This document shows, piece by piece, positions 16,499-25,100 of a stretch of DNA of 64,000 nt; position 1 is the first letter of the stretch, and each line of letters begins with the position of its first letter. Source of the stretch: Bacteroidota bacterium. Its GTDB lineage: Bacteria > Bacteroidota > Bacteroidia > Chitinophagales > Saprospiraceae. The position numbers and the translations under genes were made by a program. The DNA lies in the NCBI GenBank assembly GCA_018222965.1, contig JAAEZH010000006.1, positions 1 to 64,000 on the forward strand, written 5' to 3'. The notes under the pieces were generated by a model. It made no database searches. It was not told the DNA's origin and saw only the letters and a list, made by a program, of their open reading frames with translations.

Positions 16499-16616
16499 AT
16501 CGGGCTCCCTAACAGATATTTATTCCCTTCAGCAACCAATACAAATCCGGTAAAATAAGTATTATAGCCTTTTGAGTGCGTACTTCATTTTTAAATGCTG
16601 AGTTCAAAATCACCGG

Positions 16617-18395
16617 ATGTCTCGTTTCCTTTTTTGTGCATTTCTCATAGGTTGTTTTTTCCTGAATTTGCCGGTATCAGTCATTGGTCAATCGCTAAGT
16701 AAGGAGTATCAACTGGCTGAAGATCCGGCTTTGTGGGTCCTGGATCAGATCTATCGGATCCGCACGGCACATGTAGATAGTGCCGAATACTACCTCCAAT
16801 TGGCAATTGGCGATCTTACGGATCAGAAGGATACCGAAAACCTTACCCGGGCCTATAAAGAGCGTGGAATTCTCCATTACTACACCGGAAACTATGATCA
16901 GGAGTTGGCCGACCTGCAGCAAGCACTGCAATTTGCTTCCCGGACAAAAAATGGGGCATTGGAGGGGGATATTCTGAAGGAACTGGCACTCACGGCCAGC
17001 CGCCAAGGTGACTTAAAGCTTGCGAAGTACTATGGTCGTCGGGCCGTTAAATTATGTAAGGAAGCCGGGGATGCCAGCTGCCTGGCCTCTGCCCAGCGAA
17101 ACACAGGCCGCATTTATCTGAAAACCGGGCCCCGGGATAGTGCCGTGTATTTCCTCGAAGCCTCCTACCATTTAAAGCAGCAACTTAAAGATACTGTCGG
17201 CCTGTCTTATGCCCTCAATGATTTGGCAGAGTTAGCAGCAGGGGAGGAAGACTACCAACAAGCTATAAGTTATTTGCAGCAATCGGCCGACATGCGGGAA
17301 AAGGCCGGTGATTCAACCGGACTGGCCATCAGCATCAACAATATTGGAGAGATGTACCTCCAGATGGGAAACCAGGAGGAAGCTCGCAATGCATTCGAGG
17401 AAAGCCTTCGCTTATCCACGAAACTCCAATACCTGGATCTTGTAAGGCATACCAGAAATTTGCTGGGGAAGGTATATCTTGACCTCAATGATTACCGGGC
17501 TGCATACGATAATGCGCAGATGAGTATGGTCATCAATGACAGTTTGTATTCGGCCGAAAAAGCGAATGCCATTGCCGAAATGCGCACCAAATATGAAACG
17601 GAAAAGAAAGAACAAACCATTGCCGCTCAGTCGGCTGTCATCCGGGCCCAGCGGCTGACCGCGGTGGCCATTGTCCTGGGCTTACTGTTGATCGGTTTCA
17701 TTGCCTATTACCGCTTATTCCAACAGCGGAAATACGAGAGGGAAATTGCTAAATTATCCCTGGAGCGAGAACTTCATCTGGAGCGGGAACGCATTTCTCG
17801 CGATCTGCACGATAGTGTCGGATCACATTTGGTACGCATAGTCAGTGACCTCGATGTGTTGGCCTTATCCAAAGCCACCAACCAGCCCGTTGCTGCCGGC
17901 AAGATATCGGATATGCGTCAGTTTGCACAACAATCCATTCGCATGCTCCGGAGCACTATTTGGGCGCTGCATCAGGAACAGGTTTCGACCGAAGGTTTGG
18001 CCGAGCGATTTGAGTATTTTTTAGATGGTTACCTCCAAAACAGGATAGACTGGGAAGTAAATAATAAGGCCGGTAATGCGTATTTGTTGCAGCCAAAGGA
18101 GGCCCTCAACCTTATCCGCATCCTACAGGAAGCAACCCAGAATATGTTTAAGTACGCTCAGGCAACGCACTACCAGGTGTCGCTCGAAGGAGATTCTGAC
18201 AAGCTGTTAGTAACCATTTGCGACGACGGAAAAGGATTCGACCTTGATCAGCAGTCTGGAAAAGAAAGTTTTGGTTTAAAGAATATCACCCGGCGGGCAG
18301 CAGCTATTCAGGCCGGACTGACGATAGACTCTGCCCCCGGACAGGGAATGCGTATTCAAATCGAGCTGGGTAATAATCCCGTTTTGTCAGAATAA
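16617..18395 (+). CDS. TPR-repeat sensor histidine kinase (HisKA_3, NarL-type)
   Basis: A 592-residue membrane kinase: signal peptide (residues 1-25), tetratricopeptide repeats from ~70 to 310, a membrane helix near 350-367, a HisKA_3 dimerisation domain with the phosphoacceptor His398 (ISRDLHDSVGSHLVR), and a HATPase domain (DDGKGFDLDQ, FGLKNITRRA, APGQGMRI). The TPR part should face the periplasm and the kinase the cytoplasm. A LuxR-type response regulator follows after 27 bp, forming a classic pair. The 221-bp leader contains dispersed repeats but no clear operator. Confidence 0.9.
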   Translation: MSRFLFCAFLIGCFFLNLPVSVIGQSLSKEYQLAEDPALWVLDQIYRIRTAHVDSAEYYLQLAIGDLTDQKDTENLTRAYKERGILHYYTGNYDQELADLQQALQFASRTKNGALEGDILKELALTASRQGDLKLAKYYGRRAVKLCKEAGDASCLASAQRNTGRIYLKTGPRDSAVYFLEASYHLKQQLKDTVGLSYALNDLAELAAGEEDYQQAISYLQQSADMREKAGDSTGLAISINNIGEMYLQMGNQEEARNAFEESLRLSTKLQYLDLVRHTRNLLGKVYLDLNDYRAAYDNAQMSMVINDSLYSAEKANAIAEMRTKYETEKKEQTIAAQSAVIRAQRLTAVAIVLGLLLIGFIAYYRLFQQRKYEREIAKLSLERELHLERERISRDLHDSVGSHLVRIVSDLDVLALSKATNQPVAAGKISDMRQFAQQSIRMLRSTIWALHQEQVSTEGLAERFEYFLDGYLQNRIDWEVNNKAGNAYLLQPKEALNLIRILQEATQNMFKYAQATHYQVSLEGDSDKLLVTICDDGKGFDLDQQSGKESFGLKNITRRAAAIQAGLTIDSAPGQGMRIQIELGNNPVLSE

Positions 18396-18422
18396 TTGTA
18401 TTTCCACAGAAAACACCTAACA

Positions 18423-19073
18423 ATGATTCGGATTGCTATTGTAGATGATCAACAGATTATCCGTGAAAGCCTGGAGCGCGTGTTATCTTTTTTTTCAGAT
18501 ATAGAGGTTCTTTTTCTGGCCGAAGACGGTACCGAAGCTGTAAAGCGGATCGCAACAACGACTGAACACCCCCATGTGCTTTTGATGGATCTGTCCATGC
18601 CGGTATTGGATGGTGTGGAAGCAACCCGACAGATCAAAGAAATAGCCCCGGGTATTCACATCCTTATTCTGACAATTTCTGAAGCTGAAACGCATATTTT
18701 ACAGGCGATTCAGGCAGGGGCTGATGGTTATTTACTTAAAGACGAAGAGCCCCGTCGGATTTATCAGGCTATTTTAGATGCAACTCAGGGAAGAATGCCT
18801 TTATCGCCACAAATTGCCCGAAAAACAATGGAAATGATCCGGAAAACGGCTGCTTTGTCAAGTATGCAGCCTGCTGATTATGGCCTTACCAAACGAGAAA
18901 TACAACTCTTGCAGTTGTTGATCAGTGGGAAATCCTATACCGCAATGGCGGAAGAATTGTCCATATCCCCCCATACGGTGCGACGTCATACCGAGCGCAT
19001 TTACCAAAAGTTATCAATTCACTCCCGGGCCGAAGCTGGTTATCTGGTAGCTCAGAATCAATGGTTCACTTAG
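18423..19073 (+). CDS. NarL/LuxR-family response regulator
   Basis: A 216-residue regulator: receiver domain with the acidic pair in IAIVDDQQ, phospho-Asp near residue 54 (LLMDLSMP) and Lys in YLLKDEE, then a LuxR helix-turn-helix (LTKREIQLLQLLISGKS, ISPHTVRRHTERIYQKL). I start at ATG 18423; the open frame extends to a TTG at 18396 with nine non-conserved residues. It is the partner of the TPR histidine kinase just upstream. Confidence 0.9.
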   Translation: MIRIAIVDDQQIIRESLERVLSFFSDIEVLFLAEDGTEAVKRIATTTEHPHVLLMDLSMPVLDGVEATRQIKEIAPGIHILILTISEAETHILQAIQAGADGYLLKDEEPRRIYQAILDATQGRMPLSPQIARKTMEMIRKTAALSSMQPADYGLTKREIQLLQLLISGKSYTAMAEELSISPHTVRRHTERIYQKLSIHSRAEAGYLVAQNQWFT

Positions 19074-19150
19074 AAGCCTTTTTTTGCAGGCAAATTCATT
19101 GTCAACAGCCTGGGGAGTAAAACCCGGCCAATCCATTCCTGACAGACTTA

Positions 19151-20104
19151 CTATCGGATATAAAATTTTTCGGGTTTGTTATTACTGATCTGCTTCGTGT
19201 TATTATCGGCACTTTTATAACCGATTACGTATACGGAGAAACTGCCAAACTGCTGTTGATCGGCAAGCGGACGAACAGACCAATTCCAATAATTTGGATT
19301 TTTATTTCGAAGCGACACCCCAATACTCCCCAGATTGGATAATTGGATTACTTTTTCTTCCTTCTCTGTTGGTTCACCGCCAAATGGATTTTCTTTAACG
19401 GTGGCTGGCTCAATGAGCTCGAAAGTAGTGGGGTTTCCATCAGCACTCATGCCGAAGATGACATAATCGTTCTCCCGACAAAAGGTGTACGGCCAAATGC
19501 TTTTTTTATGGTCGTGCAGGAAAACCTGCATGTCTGAGACGGAATAACCCTGTTTGTTCAATTCAGCAGTTAGATACGCTTGTATCTCGTCCACCGTCTT
19601 TTGTCGTGCCTCTTCAATTAAAGACACTCCCTCCAGGGTATAAAAGGCTTTTGCCAGCGCATTTAAGGTGTGATCTGCCGTGTTGTTATTAAACGACTTA
19701 TACGATTGCACCAGCAACAGCTCTGAAATGGGTAAATCATGTGGATTTTGGAGGGTCAGTTCCATCGAAAATGCCCCGTGAATCCATCTTAAATCCAATT
19801 CTACTCCTTGTATACCACTTAAATATGTGGTGCCATTCCCATCGTGCAGCTTTACGTTAAGCGGTTGGTCATTTGCTCTGTCGTAGGCGGTTGCCACATA
19901 ATATATATTGCCTCCATAAAGGGTGACTGGTACAGTAAGCTCTCCTTGGGGGGCCATTTTGAGGGTCTTGCTGCTGAGCACATTTAAGCCTGCCTGATGT
20001 AGTTGCTGATCAATGTCCGGAAAACCGGTCGCTACGTCTTGCGAAAAGCCGGACAGGGAAAATATTAAAATTAAAAAGGAAGCCAACCACTTTACAGAAT
20101 ACAT
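19151..20104 (-). CDS. Exported protein of unknown function
   Basis: A 317-residue protein with a clear signal peptide (MYSVKWLASFLILIFSLSGF, then SQ). The mature part begins with a beta-rich domain (LTVPVTLYGGNIYYVATAYD ... LDLRWIHGAFSMELTLQNP), followed by a helical middle and a second strand-rich part near the C-terminus. I recognise no family and see no T9SS tail. It follows a lipoprotein gene by 26 bp and is probably co-transcribed with it. Confidence 0.65.
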   Translation of the reverse strand: MYSVKWLASFLILIFSLSGFSQDVATGFPDIDQQLHQAGLNVLSSKTLKMAPQGELTVPVTLYGGNIYYVATAYDRANDQPLNVKLHDGNGTTYLSGIQGVELDLRWIHGAFSMELTLQNPHDLPISELLLVQSYKSFNNNTADHTLNALAKAFYTLEGVSLIEEARQKTVDEIQAYLTAELNKQGYSVSDMQVFLHDHKKSIWPYTFCRENDYVIFGMSADGNPTTFELIEPATVKENPFGGEPTEKEEKVIQLSNLGSIGVSLRNKNPNYWNWSVRPLADQQQFGSFSVYVIGYKSADNNTKQISNNKPEKFYIR

Positions 20105-20130
20105 ATACTTGATGTTGATCGAGAAGGTTA

Positions 20131-20658
20131 TTATTTTATTAACTCAATGGTATATTGGTAGCGTGTCAGATCTCCTGTTCCCAGCAATTCATAGAAGAAC
20201 TCAATGTGGGAGTCGTCAAACGAAATGACTTTAAATTTATCCGAGACCAGATGAGGGTGGGGGAAAAACTTGGGTGAAATATCAAACTGCACCGTTGGAT
20301 TGTCGTCGTTTACATCTGCTTCAATAATGATCTGCCCCTGTGTAGCCACTCCGTTCCCATCCGTATAAGTGAAATTGCGGCGTCCCTGCTTGGAATCTTC
20401 TTCGAAATACATAGTCCCGGTAGAAGCGATCAGGGTATCGAGCGTAACATTCCACGGCTCGCTACGGGCCGAGCGTTCGGCCGATTCCATTTTCATTAGG
20501 TCAATTTCCCAGGTTTCATCAAGCATGGCTTTTTTTAGCTTCTTGACGTCGCCAAAATTGCTAGAGTCAAAAAGCGCCACACAAGATGAAAAACACAGAA
20601 GCAGGATAACTGAAAAGAGCAGCAGGTATGTTCTACCGGATAGATACTTTTGTACCAT
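20131..20658 (-). CDS. Lipocalin-like lipoprotein
   Basis: A 175-residue protein with a lipoprotein signal: hydrophobic YLLLFSVILLLCFSSC with the acceptor cysteine at residue ~26. The mature part starts with a linker and WEIDLMK, then alternating strands (GTMYFEEDSK, RNFTYTDGNG, IIIEADV, FKVISFDDSHIEFFYELLG, YQYTIELIK), resembling small Bacteroidota lipocalin-like proteins that report a WxI start strand. First gene of a two-gene minus-strand unit. Confidence 0.65.
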   Translation of the reverse strand: MVQKYLSGRTYLLLFSVILLLCFSSCVALFDSSNFGDVKKLKKAMLDETWEIDLMKMESAERSARSEPWNVTLDTLIASTGTMYFEEDSKQGRRNFTYTDGNGVATQGQIIIEADVNDDNPTVQFDISPKFFPHPHLVSDKFKVISFDDSHIEFFYELLGTGDLTRYQYTIELIK

Positions 20659-20725
20659 GGGAAAGAGACTATTTGATTAGCTTTTTAAAAGCACAAAATC
20701 TGTAATTGTGTCCACATGTACAATA

Positions 20726-20737
20726 GGGCAATTGCCC
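20726..20737. promoter_or_regulatory. Perfect palindrome GGGCAATTGCCC between divergent genes
   Basis: A 12-bp perfect dyad in the 253-bp divergent region of the lipoprotein and PorP/SprF genes, 68 bp before the lipoprotein start. A second dyad (ATTGCGG/CCGCAAT, 20834-20851) lies nearer the PorP/SprF promoter. Either could bind a regulator; nothing identifies which. Confidence 0.3.
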
Positions 20738-20870
20738 CATTTGGGATCAAATTGGAATAAGGAGCCATCCAATCACCCTCAACACTTTCTTAAAAACGAG
20801 TCTTTTTGATCTGGAAGATTTTTCCTGAACAGGATTGCGGCACTTCCGCAATTAAATTATTAGCTTTGAA

Positions 20871-20878
20871 AGCCCGAG
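20871..20878 (+). promoter_or_regulatory. -7 element TAGCTTTG for the PorP/SprF gene
   Basis: Exact TAnnTTTG Bacteroidota -7 consensus, 33 bp before the GTG start. No convincing TTG lies at the normal distance upstream. Confidence 0.5.
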
Positions 20879-20911
20879 AGAGTCCATTGAGAACCCTAAA
20901 CACCTACACAC

Positions 20912-22084
20912 GTGTCCAGCATCAACACCTACTGCCGGATCCTTTTGCTGTTATTTATATCGGCAACAGCTTCTGCTCAGGATCCCTTTTTTGTCCATTT
21001 TTTCAACAATAAGTCTTACTTCAATCCGGCGATGACCGGCTATAAAGGAGCCATTTCGCTCGATGCGAAATACAAAACCCAATGGGGGACCCAACAGGTC
21101 GTACCCTACGAAACCTATGGGGTTTCCCTGGAAGAAAGTGTTCCCTGTGCCTGGTTTGACTACGGACTCCATTTTTACAACGATAAAGAAGGAGACGGAA
21201 TCCTGACGACCAATGAATTCGGCGCAAGCCTGGCCGGAACCATTGTCCCTTATACAAGCCGAACGGGAGGTACACACAATGTCCGCCTGGGTATGTCCTT
21301 CTACATGGGGCAGAAGCGAGTAGATTTTAGCAAACTGATTTTTTCCGATCAACTCGACCGCAAATACGGTCTGTATGATAACACCGGCGCCCTGAATCAG
21401 ACCTCTTTCGTAATACCCAATGGAGGGGAATCTGCCTATTACCTGATGCCCAAAGTGGGTTTGGTTTACCGCTATGCGGCAGGCAAAAGGCGCAATAATC
21501 CGCCCCGGGTGTTTTTAAACAGCCTTACATTCGGCGCAAGCCTGCATAATGCCCTCTCTATTTTTGGCAGTAGCGATTTTGGGCATATCTCTTCCCTGCT
21601 GAATCTGGATACCCGACCAAGCCTGCGCTCCGGCTTTTTTCTGGAAACAGAATTTGCCATGCCCATCGGCAACCGAAAAAGCTATGTGGCCGTGAGCCCG
21701 CTTTTTTTGTATCAGCAGCAAAATCAGCTCGACTATTTTGAGGCCGGAGCAAAGATGACCTTCAGCCGAAATGTCGGATTTGGTGCCTATTATCATTTTA
21801 GTTCACCTTCCGGCGAAGGGAATAATACCTCCTGGGTCAATCTTGTCCTCGAATTTGGAGCCGTTTTGGGCAGCCGCGAAAAACACCGGGTCGATTTTGG
21901 GGTCGCTTACGCGAATAACTTCTCCGGCCTGCAAAACATCGTCGGTCCCATCCTGGAATTCTCCTTTACCTATCACCTGCGGAAGAGTTCATTCTGTGAC
22001 CTAACCGGCCGACAAAATGAGCTCGGCGGCGGGCCGCTTTGTCCCGTTTCCTCTCGTGGAAAGATTTATGAAAGTATCTGGTAA
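20912..22084 (+). CDS. PorP/SprF-family type IX secretion membrane protein
   Basis: A 390-residue outer-membrane protein with a signal peptide ending SATASAQ. After it comes the family signature: DPFFVHFFNNKSYFNPAMTG, then YKTQWG and beta strands to the C-terminus. PorP/SprF proteins anchor or export partner adhesins with type B sorting domains in T9SS. The next gene, 50 bp downstream, encodes exactly such a partner. GTG start at 20912; no closer ATG keeps the signal peptide. Confidence 0.9.
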   Translation: MSSINTYCRILLLLFISATASAQDPFFVHFFNNKSYFNPAMTGYKGAISLDAKYKTQWGTQQVVPYETYGVSLEESVPCAWFDYGLHFYNDKEGDGILTTNEFGASLAGTIVPYTSRTGGTHNVRLGMSFYMGQKRVDFSKLIFSDQLDRKYGLYDNTGALNQTSFVIPNGGESAYYLMPKVGLVYRYAAGKRRNNPPRVFLNSLTFGASLHNALSIFGSSDFGHISSLLNLDTRPSLRSGFFLETEFAMPIGNRKSYVAVSPLFLYQQQNQLDYFEAGAKMTFSRNVGFGAYYHFSSPSGEGNNTSWVNLVLEFGAVLGSREKHRVDFGVAYANNFSGLQNIVGPILEFSFTYHLRKSSFCDLTGRQNELGGGPLCPVSSRGKIYESIW

Positions 22085-22134
22085 AATCCTCTCCCTCCCA
22101 ACCATTAAGACCCAAACCCCAACAAGTACAAATT

Positions 22135-25100
22135 ATGTTCTTACAAAGATTTTTATTTCTGTTTTCAGGGCTGATCCTTTCGTTTGTTGTTCAGGCCCAG
22201 GATTGTGATCTGGATTGTGTGGCTGTAGATTGCGGCTTCCTCAATAGCTCGTTCAGCGCTCAGGGCGGACCTGTATTTTGTGAAGGCGATGTCATTACTT
22301 TCACCAATGGCAGTGAGTTAGGTTTTGACTATTTTATCCTGGACTGGTCTGACGGTAACGTGGATACGGTTTATAATTACAACCCGGTAACGCATGTTTA
22401 CTTTTTGCCCGACAGCCTGCTCTGCGACGCACCACTAATTAATTTTGATGTTTGCTGGGTGGGCGTGGCTACCTGTCCGGAAGGAACCAGTTGCCAGAGT
22501 GGTTCGCTCAGCTTTGCGCTTGAAGTAAGGCCTTTGGCAGATATCCTTGTAGACGATCCCTTGTGTGAGGATACCCCTTTTCAGCCAACCGATCAAAGCT
22601 GTAATGCCGAAACCTGGTTTTGGGATTTTGGCGACGGAACCACCTCTACCGATCCCAACCCGGAACACACCTACGATGATCCGGGTACCTATACAATCAC
22701 CCTGGAAGTTTCCAATGGTTGTGGCACGGACGTAACCAGTGAGACCGTTACCGTTTTGGGATTTCCGGAAGCTTCTTTTATCAGTGACTTTGACGATCCG
22801 CTCTGTGCCCCTGATTCGGCCACTTTTGTAAACACCTCCAATCAATGGGGTAGTACATATTGGACCATTTCTCCCGATGATACGGTTGGAGCGATTGTAA
22901 ATTGGTGTTTTTCGGATACCCTGATGTCAGTAACATCCGACAGCATAACCATTATTTTCAAAGAGCCGGGGATGTATGATATCACACTCACCCAGGTAAA
23001 TCCCTGCGCGACCGATGACGAAATGGTCAGTTTGGAAGTATTGGAAGCACCGACCTATGAATTGGCCCCCCTGCCACAAACATTCTGTGATGAAGTAACC
23101 CTGACTGAAGCAGATGTTGATTTTGAGTATGGAGGAGCTGTTGATGAGGTCTGCTGGGAATTTATTAATGGAGATATTTCCATGCTTTGTGATGAGAGTT
23201 TTAGTGTAACTTTTCAACAATCGGGGGAAATTATTTTAACGCTTACAGGCCCTTGTGGTGTCATCACCGATGCCGTCGAGGTCAATATCTCTCAAACCAC
23301 CCCCATTTCTTTTATCAATCAACCGCTGGAAATATGCCAGGATTCCGGCTTTATCGATCTGACAAACTACGTAAATCCCATCGGTGGCGATTGGTCCGGA
23401 CCGGGCGTGATCGATGATGAAACACTGGACCCTTCTATACTGGGGTCTGGTTCCTATGATCTGAATTATGTGCTCAGCGATAATCCGGATTGTCCCAATG
23501 AGGATGTGATGTCTTTTGAGATTATCGACAGCCTGACTGTCGATCTCGGGCCGGATCAAATTGGGTGCGATTCGGTGGTTTATACCGGCAGTTTTACAAA
23601 TACAGGCGAAGCGGATTCCTGGTTCTGGGAGTTTCTGTTTAATGACGGAAGCAGTCAAACCTCCACGCAGGAAAATCCCGCATCGGTTACTTTTTATGAG
23701 GATGGTTTTGTCGTTTTGACCATCGATGGAGCCTGCCGTCCGGCTACAGACACCCTGGAGATCACGGTTCAGGAAAATATTCAGTTGCTTATTGATCCGG
23801 TGATGCCGCAGCCACTTTGCTCAGAATCATCACCAATAGACCTGGAAGCGAATATTCCGGATGGTGTCTGGTCGGGTACCGGAATCATCGATTCGGATGA
23901 AGGCATTTTTGATCCGGGAGCGGTAACGCCAGACAATATTTACACCATCACCTACAGCCTTTCGGAAGGAGCTTGTGATGCAGAAGCGACCATAGACCTG
24001 GAGGTGGTGCAATCGACTGCCGTTACGCTGGATCCGGAAATTTTCTGTGAGGACAGTCCGCCGACCCCCTTAACCGTGGATGAGCCAGGAGGAGTATTTC
24101 AGGGACCAGGGATAACAGATACGCTGATGGGCATCTTTGATCCAACAAGCGTGGTACCCGATCAAACCTATACCATAGAATACACTTTCGTCGATGGCTC
24201 GGGTTGTGAAGTAATGGCAACTGCCGATGTTCTGGTTGAAGCATTCCCAGTTCAGGATTTTCAGGATACAATCAGTCTTTGTCTGGCCGATTTTACCGTT
24301 AGCCTCCCCGATGAATCGGGATATTCTGTAAACCCAACCGGAGGTACGACCACCTGGTCCGGCCCCGGCGTGACAGATATGGATTTGGGCTTGTTTAATC
24401 CGGTAAGCGGCGGCCTGGGAGCCGGGATAACGGAAGTTTACATTCAATACGACCGAAACGATTGTTTCATCGAAGATACCCTGCACATCATCCTGACCAT
24501 CGATGAAGAATTGATGCTTAGTGCCCCCGATTCCATTGTTTGTATCTCAGATGATTTCCTTCAATTAAACAGCAATTTGCCTGGCGGCGAATGGTCGGGT
24601 CCGGGAGTAGATACTGATGGTCTGGTTGACCTCAACGCCATTGGAGGAGGTGTTTTTTCTTACGACTACCTTTATTCCCAGGGAAACAGCTGCGAGCAGG
24701 AAGCGAGTATTGAGATTCAGGTAGAAGACCCGGGAGAGACGGTGGATGCCGGTCTGGATATTGCCATTTGCGAAGGACAGGCTGTAAGCTTTACCCTTCC
24801 TCCCGGCAATCCGGCTGGCTTGGGCCTCTGGGATGGTACGGGAATTGTCGATCCGGCAACGGGAGAAATCGACCTGACCGCCTTAGATGTGGATGTCGTT
24901 TATACCTATAATTATTGTTTTGAGAGTACAGACCTACAGGGCTGTAGTGCCTGCGATGAGCTCGAATTTATCATCAATCCAAGACCGGAAGCAGACTTTG
25001 AAATTGATGGCAGTCCGTGTATCAATCAGGAGTTTTGCCTCATCAACAACTCTACCGGTTCAGTAACTTACGATTGGGATTTTGGGGATGGAAATGGATC

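Noticed and set aside
16301-16558. 85-codon frame overlapping the LysR end
   Set aside because: Made of dispersed repeats; its resemblance to the hsdS tail comes from the shared repeat, not from a gene.
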